From Amycolatopsis xylanica (GTDB taxonomy: Bacteria; Actinomycetota; Actinomycetes; Mycobacteriales; Pseudonocardiaceae), in NCBI RefSeq assembly GCF_900107045.1, contig NZ_FNON01000006.1:310001-374000 (forward strand): a DNA stretch of 64,000 nucleotides. Direction: 5' to 3'. Positions 1-6,771 of the stretch are shown in pieces. The notes under the pieces were generated by a model, which was given only the letters and a program-made list of their open reading frames with translations, searched no databases and was not told where the DNA came from. Made by a program: the position numbers and the translations under genes. Every line of letters begins with the position of its first letter. Position 1 is the stretch's first letter.

Positions 1-444
1 CCCCGCGCCGTTACGCCGATGCCGCCCCCGTGCGTCCAGAGGATCGCCGAAGGAGTCCGCCCCGATGCTCATGCTGGATCGACCCCCCTCACTCTGCGCC
101 CTGACGCGGTTACCGTCAGACTTAAGCCGAACGGACCAAACGAGCGGGCATCGGAACGAGCGGGATAACGCGCTGAGTACCGAGCAAATGCACGCGCACG
201 CGACGGTAGACGCGCCGGGCCGTTGGCCGGGCGCGTCTCGCGGGCATCGCCCGACCCAGACGCGAGGGTCCACACGCCATTCAGACTAAAAGCTGAATGG
301 GCCATTCGTCTCGTTAGTTGTGCAAGTTGCAGATCTTTCACTCTGACGGGCGCGGCTAAATGGGCGGCGCTTACTCAGAGAGATGATATGCGGCTCCAAA
401 CGATCCGTTTTGTCCGGATTTCCGCGATTTTCCGCAGTTTGCGA
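1..444. other. Intergenic region, no supported gene
   Basis: No open frame here has a convincing start, ribosome site and family resemblance. The only structure I see is an inverted repeat CCATTCAG (277-284) / CTGAATGG (293-300), which could be a regulator site or a weak hairpin. The left part may belong to a gene outside the window. Confidence 0.5.
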
Positions 445-750
445 TTACCCGCCGCTGCGGTAACGGGCCTGAGTCGACTGCAGTGACTTGGTCGCCACGG
501 CGCCACTGCCTGCCGCCAAGATGATCGCGAGGATGTCCATCCCCGTGCCGCCGGCGGTGAACAGCCACGCGACGAGCGAGACGGCGGTGGTGCCGCCCGC
601 GATCGCCCAGCGGCTCTTCACGTACTGGGCGATCGGCGCGCCGCCCGCCCGCTTGTTCGCCGCGTTGTTGAGCATCGCGAGATAACCGAGGTGCCCGAGC
701 GTCGCCAGCACACCGGCGATGGCGACCAGGATGGCGATCAAATTAATCAT
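445..750 (-). CDS. Small three-helix membrane protein
   Basis: A 101-residue protein starting with ATG at 750. Hydrophobic segments lie at about residues 4-26, 49-66 and 71-86, with a short basic stretch (KSR) before the second. I do not recognise a named family, and no catalytic motif is visible. It is followed in the same direction, across about 130 bp, by the chorismate mutase gene read leftward at 882-1166, but nothing shows cotranscription. It is probably an integral membrane protein of unknown role. Confidence 0.7.
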   Translation of the reverse strand: MINLIAILVAIAGVLATLGHLGYLAMLNNAANKRAGGAPIAQYVKSRWAIAGGTTAVSLVAWLFTAGGTGMDILAIILAAGSGAVATKSLQSTQARYRSGG

Positions 751-881
751 GTCACCAGTCTGCCTGGACGGTGTCCGGTTCGTCCTAGGGGTTCACCCTG
801 ATTTGGCCGACCGTGCCCGCGAAGTTATGCGCGCCGCGTTCGCGACGCTCGACGCCGCGAACGGGCGTTCGCACCGGGTGG

Positions 882-1166
882 CTAGCGACCGAGGCGGCCG
901 CGGCCCAGGTTGAGCAGTGCCATCGCGAGCTGGCGGCCGTCGGGGCCGAGTTCGCGGTAGCGGGCGAGCACGTCCATCTCGCGGTTGTAGACGATCCGCG
1001 TCCCGCCAGCGGCCATCCTGGCGGCGCCGATGGTCTTCGAGACCTCGACGCGGCGCTTGATGAGGCGGAGGATCTCGGCGTCCAGCCAGTCGATCTCCTG
1101 GCGGAGTGCGTCGATCTCCTCCGCGGTGTGTTCGGCGTCCGGCGTTTCCTGCGTCTGAGTGTTCAT
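882..1166 (-). CDS. Chorismate mutase, AroQ class
   Basis: Converts chorismate to prephenate, the committed step to phenylalanine and tyrosine. The 94-residue all-helical protein carries the AroQ pattern: LRQEIDWLDAEILRLIKRR, then ARMAAGGTR, then NREMDVLARY, and an RGRLGR end. This closely resembles M. tuberculosis Rv0948c, a cytoplasmic enzyme known to be activated by DAHP synthase, and the neighbouring helicase gene is conserved as well. I chose ATG at 1166 because AGAGAGG precedes it; an upstream in-frame start at 1265 would place the attenuator hairpin inside the coding region. The 5' leader contains a Phe/Tyr attenuator (separate entry), so expression is probably controlled by charged tRNA supply. 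Confidence 0.92.
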   Translation of the reverse strand: MNTQTQETPDAEHTAEEIDALRQEIDWLDAEILRLIKRRVEVSKTIGAARMAAGGTRIVYNREMDVLARYRELGPDGRQLAMALLNLGRGRLGR

Positions 1167-1212
1167 CGAGACCTCTCTTCGGTCCTGATCATCCTCGAAA
1201 CCCTGAGCAGAC

Positions 1213-1327
1213 AAAAGCCCCGGGTCCGAGGACTCCGGGGCTTCGGGTGATTCGCTGGGAGGCACTACGCGATCACGGGAGCCGGAGTCCGGGTCCCGTA
1301 AAAAAATCGCTCAGCGTGGTGCCGCAT
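1213..1327 (-). promoter_or_regulatory. Phe/Tyr transcription attenuator of chorismate mutase
   Basis: Read on the minus strand, a 20-codon leader peptide (1327-1265) is followed by a rho-independent hairpin (AAGCCCCGG at 1243-1235 with CCGGGGCTT at 1223-1215, then TTTTG) about 50 nt before the mutase start. Three alternative pairings are visible. The pause stem is ACGGGA (1299-1294) with TCCCGT (1280-1275). The antiterminator is GGACTCCGG (1290-1282) with CCGGAGTCC (1238-1230), nine perfect pairs. The third is the terminator itself. The pause stem overlaps the leader codons just after Phe-Phe-Tyr, as in classic attenuators. A -10-like CATACT lies just upstream of the leader ATG, so the leader may be leaderless. 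Confidence 0.85.
1265..1327 (-). CDS. Attenuator leader peptide with Phe-Phe-Tyr codons
   Basis: A 20-residue peptide (begins MRHHAERFFY, ends PAPVIA) encoded immediately upstream of chorismate mutase. Codons 8-10 are TTT TTT TAC. TTT is a rare Phe codon in this high-GC sequence, which should make ribosome progress especially sensitive to charged tRNA-Phe and tRNA-Tyr. Its ATG lies 4 nt after the stop of the DUF1707 gene, so it may be cotranscribed with that gene or expressed from the -10-like CATACT at the end of that gene. The product itself is probably not functional; its translation is the signal. Confidence 0.82.
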   Translation of the reverse strand: MRHHAERFFYGTRTPAPVIA

Positions 1328-1331
1328 GTGA

Positions 1332-1736
1332 TCAGTATGGCACAGCGGCGGCCCGGCGTTCCCGTGAGCCTCGGACGCGTGCGTGCACCGCCAGGCTCAC
1401 TGCCAGCCAAAACATCGGCGCGATCGGCCAGAAGTACGGCACATCCGAAGTAGCCCACCTGATCAGGAAGATCACGGAGAGCACCACCGCGAAGGCGGCG
1501 TGGACGCGCAGCGCGGGATGCGCGCCGAAGCGGCGCCCCGGCGGCGCGGGCCGGGGGAGGTCGGCGGTGAGCGCGGTCAGCTCGTCGGTGTACTTCGTCA
1601 GATAGACCGCGGAGAGCCGTTCCTCCATTTCTTCCATGGTCAGTCTGCCCTCGGCGACCGCGGCCTGTACGAGGGTGGCGACGCGCTCGCGATCGGTGTC
1701 GGCGGCGCGGAGTCGATGCGGGATCCGGGTTTCCAT
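1332..1736 (-). CDS. DUF1707 (SHOCT-like) membrane protein
   Basis: A 134-residue protein. The N-terminus (residues about 7-60: LRAADTDRERV, LVQAAVAEGRLTMEEMEERL, YLTKYTDELTALTADLP) is the DUF1707 domain common in actinobacterial membrane proteins. Two hydrophobic segments follow at about 79-95 and 100-118, with a basic C-terminus. DUF1707 has no settled function and may mediate protein contacts at the membrane. ATG at 1736 is chosen because the domain begins immediately after it; longer upstream reading frames are antisense to pcrA. The stop is 4 nt from the attenuator leader ATG. Confidence 0.85.
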   Translation of the reverse strand: METRIPHRLRAADTDRERVATLVQAAVAEGRLTMEEMEERLSAVYLTKYTDELTALTADLPRPAPPGRRFGAHPALRVHAAFAVVLSVIFLIRWATSDVPYFWPIAPMFWLAVSLAVHARVRGSRERRAAAVPY

Positions 1737-1853
1737 AAGACGATCGTCCGCGCGCGAAGTCGATCGCGCGTCGGCCCCGAAGCGGCATCGGAAGCTACGT
1801 CCGGTGCGGTAGCCGCGAATCTTGTCGGACGCGCCGAGTAGCGTGGACTCCTG

Positions 1854-4256
1854 ATGGACACCCTCTTCGATCTGCAACCCGAAACCCCGCGGCGGCACGC
1901 CGAGCTGCTCGACGACCTCAACGGCGCTCAGCGTGAGGCGGTGACGCACCACGGTGCGCCGCTGCTCGTCGTCGCGGGCGCAGGCTCCGGTAAGACCCGG
2001 GTGCTGACCAGGCGCATCGCGTACCTGCTGGCGGAGCGCCATGTGCATCCAGGGCAGATCCTCGCGATCACGTTCACCAACAAGGCCGCGGCGGAGATGC
2101 GGGACCGGGTGAACGAAATGGTCGGCAGGCGGGCCAACGCCATGTGGGTGTCGACCTTCCACTCCATGTGCGTGCGGATCCTGCGCCGTGAGGCCAAGAC
2201 GCTCGACCTGACGTCGAACTTCTCCATCTACGACTCCGACGACACGAAGCGCCTCATCACGCTCGTGGCGCGGGATCTCGACATCGACCCCAAGCGCTAT
2301 CCGGCGCGCACGCTCGCGATCCACATCTCGAACCTCAAGAACGAGCTGATCGACGCGGACGGCGCGGCTTCGCAGGCCGCCAACGATCTCGAGCGCCGCG
2401 TCGCCGAGGTGTACGCGGAGTACCAGCGCCGCCTGATCCAGGCCAAGGCGATGGACTTCGACGACCTGATCATGCGCACGGTCGAGCTGCTGCAGGTCTT
2501 CCCCGATGTCGCCGAGTACTACCGGCGCCGGTTCCGGCACGTCATGGTCGACGAGTACCAGGACACCAACCACGCGCAGTACACGCTGGTCCGTGAGCTG
2601 GTCGGGATCGAGACGACCGAGTCGGGCGTGCCGCCGGCCGAGCTGTGCGTGGTGGGTGACGCGGACCAGTCCATCTATGCCTTCCGCGGCGCCACCATCC
2701 GGAACATCGAAGAGTTCGAGCGCGACTTCACCGACGCGCGCACCATCCTGCTGGAGCAGAACTACCGCTCCACGCAGACGATCCTGTCCGCCGCGAACGC
2801 GGTCATCGCGCGTAACCCGAACCGGCGTGACAAGCGGCTGTGGACCGATTCCGGCGACGGCGAGAAGATCGTCGGCTACGTCGCGGACAATGACCACGAC
2901 GAGGCCGCTTTCGTCGCGGGCGAGATCGACGCGCTCGCGGACAAGGGCGTCGCGAACTACTCGGACGTGGCGGTGTTCTACCGCACCAACAACCAGTCGC
3001 GGGTGTTCGAAGAGATCTTCATCAGGCTCGGCCTGCCGTACAAGGTCGTCGGTGGCGTGCGGTTCTACGAGCGCCGCGAGGTCAAGGACATGCTGGCGTA
3101 CCTGAGGGTGCTGGCGAACCCGGAAGACACGGTGAGCCTGCGGCGCGTCCTCAACGTGCCCAAGCGCGGCATCGGCGACCGTGCCGAGGCCGTGGTCGCC
3201 ACCTACGCCGAGCGCGAGCGGATCTCGTTCGCGCAGGCGTTGCGCGTGGCCGCGACCGGCGACATGCCGTTGATGAACCCGCGCTCCGGCAAGGCGATCA
3301 CCGGGTTCGTCGAGCTGCTCGACGGACTCCGCGAGCTGGTCGACGACGGCCAGGAGGTCGCGGACGTGCTCGAGTCGGTACTCGACCGCACCGGTTACCG
3401 CACGGAGCTCGAAGAGTCCGACGACCCCCAGGACGCCTCCCGCGTCGAGAACCTGACCGAACTCGTCACCGTGGCAAGAGAATTCACCGAGTTCACGGTC
3501 GAGGTCGCCGCCGCGATCGCGAACGACGAGAACGCCGAGCTGGTCGAAGACGACGACGCCGGAGTGCCCGCCCCCGGGTCGCTCCCGGCCTTCCTGGAGC
3601 GCGTTTCACTGGTGGCGGACGCGGATTCCATCCCCGACCCCGACGGCGGCGACGACGCGGACGACGCCGGCGTGGTCACGCTGATGACCGTGCACACCGC
3701 GAAGGGCCTCGAATACCCGGTCGTGTTCTGCACCGGCTGGGAGGACGGGATCTTCCCGCACATGCGGGCCTTGGGTGACCCGACCGAGCTGGCGGAGGAG
3801 CGCCGCCTCGCGTACGTGGCCATCACCCGCGCCCGCGAGCGGCTCTATCTCTCGCGCGCGATGACGCGCTCCGCGTGGGGCCAGCCGATGAACAACCCGG
3901 CCTCCCGGTTCTTCGACGAGATCCCGGCCGAGCTGATCGACTGGCGCCGCGAGGAGCCGGTCTCGCGTGCCTTCGGCGGCACCGGCAACTTCGGTTCCCC
4001 GCGCGTGGCGACCACGTGGGGCAGCAAGCAGCGCTCGGAGTCCACGGGCTTCGGCGCGGCGCCCAACAAGAACTGGAAGGACACGGTCGCGCTCAAGCTG
4101 GAGGTCGGCGACCGCGTCAGCCACGACAAGTACGGCCTCGGCACGGTGCTCTCCTGCGACGGCACCGGCCCGCGTGCCACGGCCACCATCGACTTCGGTG
4201 GCTCCGGCAAGGTCCGGCTGATGCTCATCGGCTCCGTCCCGATGGTCAAGCTCTAA
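1854..4256 (+). CDS. pcrA: ATP-dependent DNA helicase PcrA/UvrD1
   Basis: An SF1A 3'-5' helicase for nucleotide excision repair and recombination control, 800 residues, usual for actinobacterial UvrD1. Visible motifs: Q-motif LNGAQREAV, Walker A AGAGSGKT (residues 41-48), Ia ITFTNKAA, Walker B VMVDEYQDTN, III VVGDADQSIYAFRGA, IV LEQNYRST, V VTLMTVHTAKGLEYPVVF, VI VAITRARERLY. The C-terminal tail (from about 730) ends in a Tudor-like segment (VGDRVSHDKYGLGTVLSCDG) typical of PcrA proteins that bind RNA polymerase. Its place beside chorismate mutase and the M23 peptidase matches Rv0948c-Rv0950c. I see no LexA box directly upstream. Confidence 0.97.
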   Translation: MDTLFDLQPETPRRHAELLDDLNGAQREAVTHHGAPLLVVAGAGSGKTRVLTRRIAYLLAERHVHPGQILAITFTNKAAAEMRDRVNEMVGRRANAMWVSTFHSMCVRILRREAKTLDLTSNFSIYDSDDTKRLITLVARDLDIDPKRYPARTLAIHISNLKNELIDADGAASQAANDLERRVAEVYAEYQRRLIQAKAMDFDDLIMRTVELLQVFPDVAEYYRRRFRHVMVDEYQDTNHAQYTLVRELVGIETTESGVPPAELCVVGDADQSIYAFRGATIRNIEEFERDFTDARTILLEQNYRSTQTILSAANAVIARNPNRRDKRLWTDSGDGEKIVGYVADNDHDEAAFVAGEIDALADKGVANYSDVAVFYRTNNQSRVFEEIFIRLGLPYKVVGGVRFYERREVKDMLAYLRVLANPEDTVSLRRVLNVPKRGIGDRAEAVVATYAERERISFAQALRVAATGDMPLMNPRSGKAITGFVELLDGLRELVDDGQEVADVLESVLDRTGYRTELEESDDPQDASRVENLTELVTVAREFTEFTVEVAAAIANDENAELVEDDDAGVPAPGSLPAFLERVSLVADADSIPDPDGGDDADDAGVVTLMTVHTAKGLEYPVVFCTGWEDGIFPHMRALGDPTELAEERRLAYVAITRARERLYLSRAMTRSAWGQPMNNPASRFFDEIPAELIDWRREEPVSRAFGGTGNFGSPRVATTWGSKQRSESTGFGAAPNKNWKDTVALKLEVGDRVSHDKYGLGTVLSCDGTGPRATATIDFGGSGKVRLMLIGSVPMVKL

Positions 4257-4267
4257 AACTCGCGTTG

Positions 4268-4316
4268 GGTCGTGAGTGATGCGGCCGGTTCTAACCGGCC
4301 AAAACACTCACGACCC
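4268..4316. repeat. Dispersed intergenic palindrome, family A copy 1
   Basis: Outer arms GGGTCGTGAGTG and CACTCACGACCC enclose a core GGCCGGTT-CT-AACCGGCC. It lies 12 bp after the pcrA stop, so it probably folds as a bidirectional terminator. Related copies occur at 11412, 22417/22786 and 54599. Confidence 0.85.
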
Positions 4317-4394
4317 CCGAGGGTCGGCACGCCCGACGGCCCTCCAGGTACGCGCGCCGACCGCTGAGGTCTTTTGCCGGGTTTGGCTGAGGAA

Positions 4395-4543
4395 GCAAGG
4401 GCGGCCCTTGTCACGCTAGAGGTGACAAGGGCCGCCCTTGTCACGTCCAGCTCGACCCCATCTGCCCGACCCTCGCCACGTGGGTTACGAACGGGGCTTT
4501 TGTTGCTGTGAGCGTGACAAAAGTGGCGTTCGTGCGGATCCCG
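4395..4543. repeat. Composite intergenic repeat, elements C and B
   Basis: Element C (4395-4444) contains repeated self-complementary GACAAGGGC/GCCCTTGTC units. Element B (4485-4543) is an imperfect palindrome built on ACGAACGGGGCTTTTGT ... GACAAAAG ... CGTTCGT. Both recur at 22480-22629, where element B is inverted. No gene is apparent in 4257-4640. Confidence 0.7.
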
Positions 4544-4640
4544 GCGAGCATGCCTCCGCGTAGGACGCGGCACTCGCGACCCCAAAAGTGTCGGACCCCC
4601 TTGATACCTTGCGATCACCTGGTACGAGGGAGGGTTTTCA

Positions 4641-5114
4641 GTGGCAGAGGTGGCATTGCGGCCGATCGAGGACGCCGACCTCGACGCGATTTTCGAGCAG
4701 ATGCGTGACCCCGAGTCGGTCCGGATGGCCGCGTTCACGGCCAAGGATCCCGACGACCGCGCGGCGTTCGACGCGCACATGGCGAAGATACGCAGCGCGC
4801 CAGGCGTCACCAACCGCGCGGTGACGCTCGACGGCCGTCTCGTCGGCACCATCGCGGCCTTCGTCATCGAGGGCGACACCGAGCTCACCTACTGGATCGA
4901 CCGCTCGGTCTGGGGCCAGGGCGTCGCGGGCCGGGCGCTGGCCCTGCTGCTTGACCTCGTCCCCGTCCGGCCGTTGCACGCTCGGGCGGCCAGCGACAAC
5001 GTTGGCTCGCTCAGGGTCCTGCAGAAGGCGGGCTTCGCGGTCGTCGGCACCGACGTCGGGTACGCGAACGCCAGGGGCGCCGAAATCGAGGAGACCATCC
5101 TGCGGCTGGACTGA
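4641..5114 (+). CDS. GNAT family N-acetyltransferase
   Basis: A 157-residue protein of the RimJ/RimL-like GNAT type, predicted to transfer an acetyl group from acetyl-CoA to an amine; the substrate cannot be told. It begins LRPIEDADLDAIFEQMRD, and the cofactor-loop region is YWIDRSVWGQGVAGRALALLLD, where the usual Q/RxxGxG/A signature reads GQGVAG. It is followed by ARAASDNVGSLRVLQKAGF, the asparagine-containing beta-6 motif of GNATs. GTG at 4641 is preceded by GAGGGAGG. It stands alone between hairpin repeats on the left and an SOS-type promoter on the right. Confidence 0.9.
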   Translation: MAEVALRPIEDADLDAIFEQMRDPESVRMAAFTAKDPDDRAAFDAHMAKIRSAPGVTNRAVTLDGRLVGTIAAFVIEGDTELTYWIDRSVWGQGVAGRALALLLDLVPVRPLHARAASDNVGSLRVLQKAGFAVVGTDVGYANARGAEIEETILRLD

Positions 5115-5141
5115 GTTCCGGAAACTGTCGGACCCGCCGAC

Positions 5142-5165
5142 TAGAATTCGAACAGAAGTTCGAAT
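5142..5165 (+). promoter_or_regulatory. LexA SOS box overlapping a -10 element
   Basis: TCGAAC-AGAA-GTTCGA at 5148-5163 is a perfect match to the actinobacterial LexA operator, with arms extending to eight bases (ATTCGAAC / GTTCGAAT). A -10 hexamer TAGAAT (5142-5147) abuts it. The downstream target on the plus strand is not obvious. Confidence 0.75.
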
Positions 5166-5369
5166 CATGGGGTACGCTGGGCAGGTCGGCGGCCCCTGGG
5201 AATCGGGGAGGGGTAACCGATGCGGGTGACGACGGGTTTCGGGGGATCGAGGCCGGGGTATATCAACGTCAGTGACGGGAAATGGGTCGGAGCGCGGGCG
5301 GGGGCTCGTGGTCCAGCTAGGACGTCGGGCTCGCCGCCTGGCGTGCGTAGACCGGGATGCAGGGGCCGG

Positions 5370-5409
5370 AAAACGCCGCACGCCGCGCCCTGGATGACGG
5401 GGCGCGGCG
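5370..5409 (-). terminator. Terminator of the M23 peptidase gene
   Basis: On the minus strand, CGCCGCGCCC (5409-5400 side) pairs with GGGCGCGGCG (5390-5381 side) around a short loop and is followed by TGCGGCGTTTT, about 30 bp after the peptidase stop. Confidence 0.7.
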
Positions 5410-5441
5410 AGACGGCGAATATCGGAACGGCCAGGAACCTC

Positions 5442-6398
5442 TTACGTGAGGTTGATGCCCCGCGCGGAAAGCCACGGCAGCGGGTTGATCTTCTTGGTGC
5501 CGTTCTGCCAGACCTCGAAGTGCAGGTGCGGGCCGGTGGACTGGCCGCGGTTGCCGATCTCGGCGATCTGGTCGCCGCAGCCGACCTTCTGGCCCGCGCG
5601 TACCGAGAAGCTGTTCATGTGACCGTAGACGGTGACGGTGCCGTCGTCGTGCTGGATGCGCACCCACAGGCCGAAACCGCTGGCCGGGCCCGCTTCGATG
5701 ACGGTGCCGGCGGCGGCGGCGTAGATCGGGGTGCCGATCGAGTTGGCGATGTCGACGCCGAGGTGGCTCGTGCCCCAGCGGGCGCCGAAACCTGAGGTGA
5801 AGGTGCCCTTGGCGGGCAGGCAGGTCTTGGGCTTGGCGGCCTCTTCGGCGGCCTTGCGGGCGGCGGCTTCACGCTTCTCGCGGGCCTGGGTGACCTGCTC
5901 GCTGTCGGCCAGCTTCTGCGCTTCGGCGGAGGGGTCGCTCAGGTGCGACGCCGGAAGCAGTTCGGGTGCGCCGCCGGTGGCCGCGCCGCCGAGCCCGAAG
6001 GCCGCGCTCGCGTCGGTGGCGTTCGCCAGCGGGGTGACCGCGGCGTCGGAATCAGTGGCACCGGCCGAGTTCAGCGTCTGGCCGGCCGCGGCTGCGGCGA
6101 AAGCGCCACAGGCGACAGCGGCAACGACGACACGACCGCGCAGAGCTGAGGAGGGAGGAGCAAGCCGGTGGGAACCCCGGACGCGAACGACGGCACCGTT
6201 CAGTGCGCCTTTCACAACCGGGGAAGGAGCTTGGCCGCCGGGGGAGCGGTGTGAAGCCAAGACGGGGCCTTCCGTGTTCGGGGAGTCAGGTTGGTCCAGA
6301 ACACCGGGCGGGGGATCCCGGCTGAGCGACCTCGGGGGTGGTTGCTCGCTGTCCTTTTCGTGACCTGACTGTAATGGGGTTCGGGGGACAGTAACCAA
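5442..6398 (-). CDS. M23 family metallopeptidase (LytM-type)
   Basis: Predicted cell-wall endopeptidase cutting peptide cross-links in peptidoglycan. The roughly 318-residue frame has a basic N-terminus, a hydrophobic segment at about residues 88-106 that should export or anchor it, a charged Ala/Lys/Glu helix around 160-190, and a C-terminal peptidase_M23 domain. Zinc ligands are visible in HLGVDIAN and HLHFEVW, with TVYGHM between. The position next to pcrA matches Rv0950c. The start is uncertain: the longest frame begins with TTG at 6398, and a shorter form could begin nearer the membrane segment. It is monocistronic with its own terminator. Confidence 0.9.
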   Translation of the reverse strand: MVTVPRTPLQSGHEKDSEQPPPRSLSRDPPPGVLDQPDSPNTEGPVLASHRSPGGQAPSPVVKGALNGAVVRVRGSHRLAPPSSALRGRVVVAAVACGAFAAAAAGQTLNSAGATDSDAAVTPLANATDASAAFGLGGAATGGAPELLPASHLSDPSAEAQKLADSEQVTQAREKREAAARKAAEEAAKPKTCLPAKGTFTSGFGARWGTSHLGVDIANSIGTPIYAAAAGTVIEAGPASGFGLWVRIQHDDGTVTVYGHMNSFSVRAGQKVGCGDQIAEIGNRGQSTGPHLHFEVWQNGTKKINPLPWLSARGINLT

Positions 6399-6771
6399 GG
6401 GGCACCGTTCTGGGCAACATCTGCCCCGCGTGTCGGCTGAACGTGGAACGGCGTGCCGTGCTTGGACCAGTGGCTATTACGCAAAGTTGGGAGGGGGTTA
6501 CATCGACTGGTGTGACTTACGTAACAGGGGTTCCCCTAGGGGCAACCGTATGAACGGACGGTTTGTGATGTCCGGGAGGCGAATAACCGGTTGCGTGGCG
6601 CGCCTTGCGGCACCCATGCCTGCCTCCGCGCGCGCGAGCGCGCGTACGCGGGTGTCCACACACCTGTGCGCATCCGAACGCCGCCGCGTCGCCGCACTGG
6701 GAAAGCCGGGCGACGCGTCGAGGTGCGTGGCGCGGCGTAGCCGTCCGGGTGCTTGCTAGCGTCTCCAGCCG
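6399..6771. other. Divergent intergenic region
   Basis: This separates the M23 gene (leftward) from the membrane protein at 6772. On the minus strand the sequence around 6500-6530 has clustered GTTAC/GTCAC/GTAAC pentamers, reminiscent of response-regulator (MtrA/AfsQ1-like) sites on cell-wall hydrolase promoters, but the spacing does not fit the described 11-bp period. I looked for a c-di-AMP (ydaO) riboswitch, common before such hydrolases, and did not find one. No coding frame is convincing. Confidence 0.4.

Larger units (their letters stand above)
5115..5441. other. Intergenic region with orphan SOS promoter and possible short ORF
   Basis: Besides the SOS box and the M23 terminator (separate entries), there is a strong Shine-Dalgarno GGGGAGGGG (5205-5213) seven bases before an ATG at 5220. 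The frame it opens (MRVTTGFGG ... GYINVSDGKWVGARAG) stays open across the terminator and into the antisense strand of the M23 gene. I therefore cannot say where a real product would end. Its GYINVS and VGARAG pieces faintly recall small DUF4236-like proteins, a weak resemblance. It may instead be an SOS-induced RNA antisense to the peptidase gene. Confidence 0.4.

Noticed and set aside
69..341. Minus-strand ORF of 90 residues near the left edge
   Set aside because: Arg/Ala-rich composition of a random GC-rich frame, no ribosome site and no family resemblance.
5220..5795. Long plus-strand ORF from 5220 as a full gene
   Set aside because: From 5442 it is the antisense of the well supported M23 gene and shows no family; only a short form or RNA from the SOS promoter remains possible.
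6399..6560. c-di-AMP (ydaO) riboswitch before the M23 peptidase
   Set aside because: Conserved ydaO core sequences were not found in the leader.
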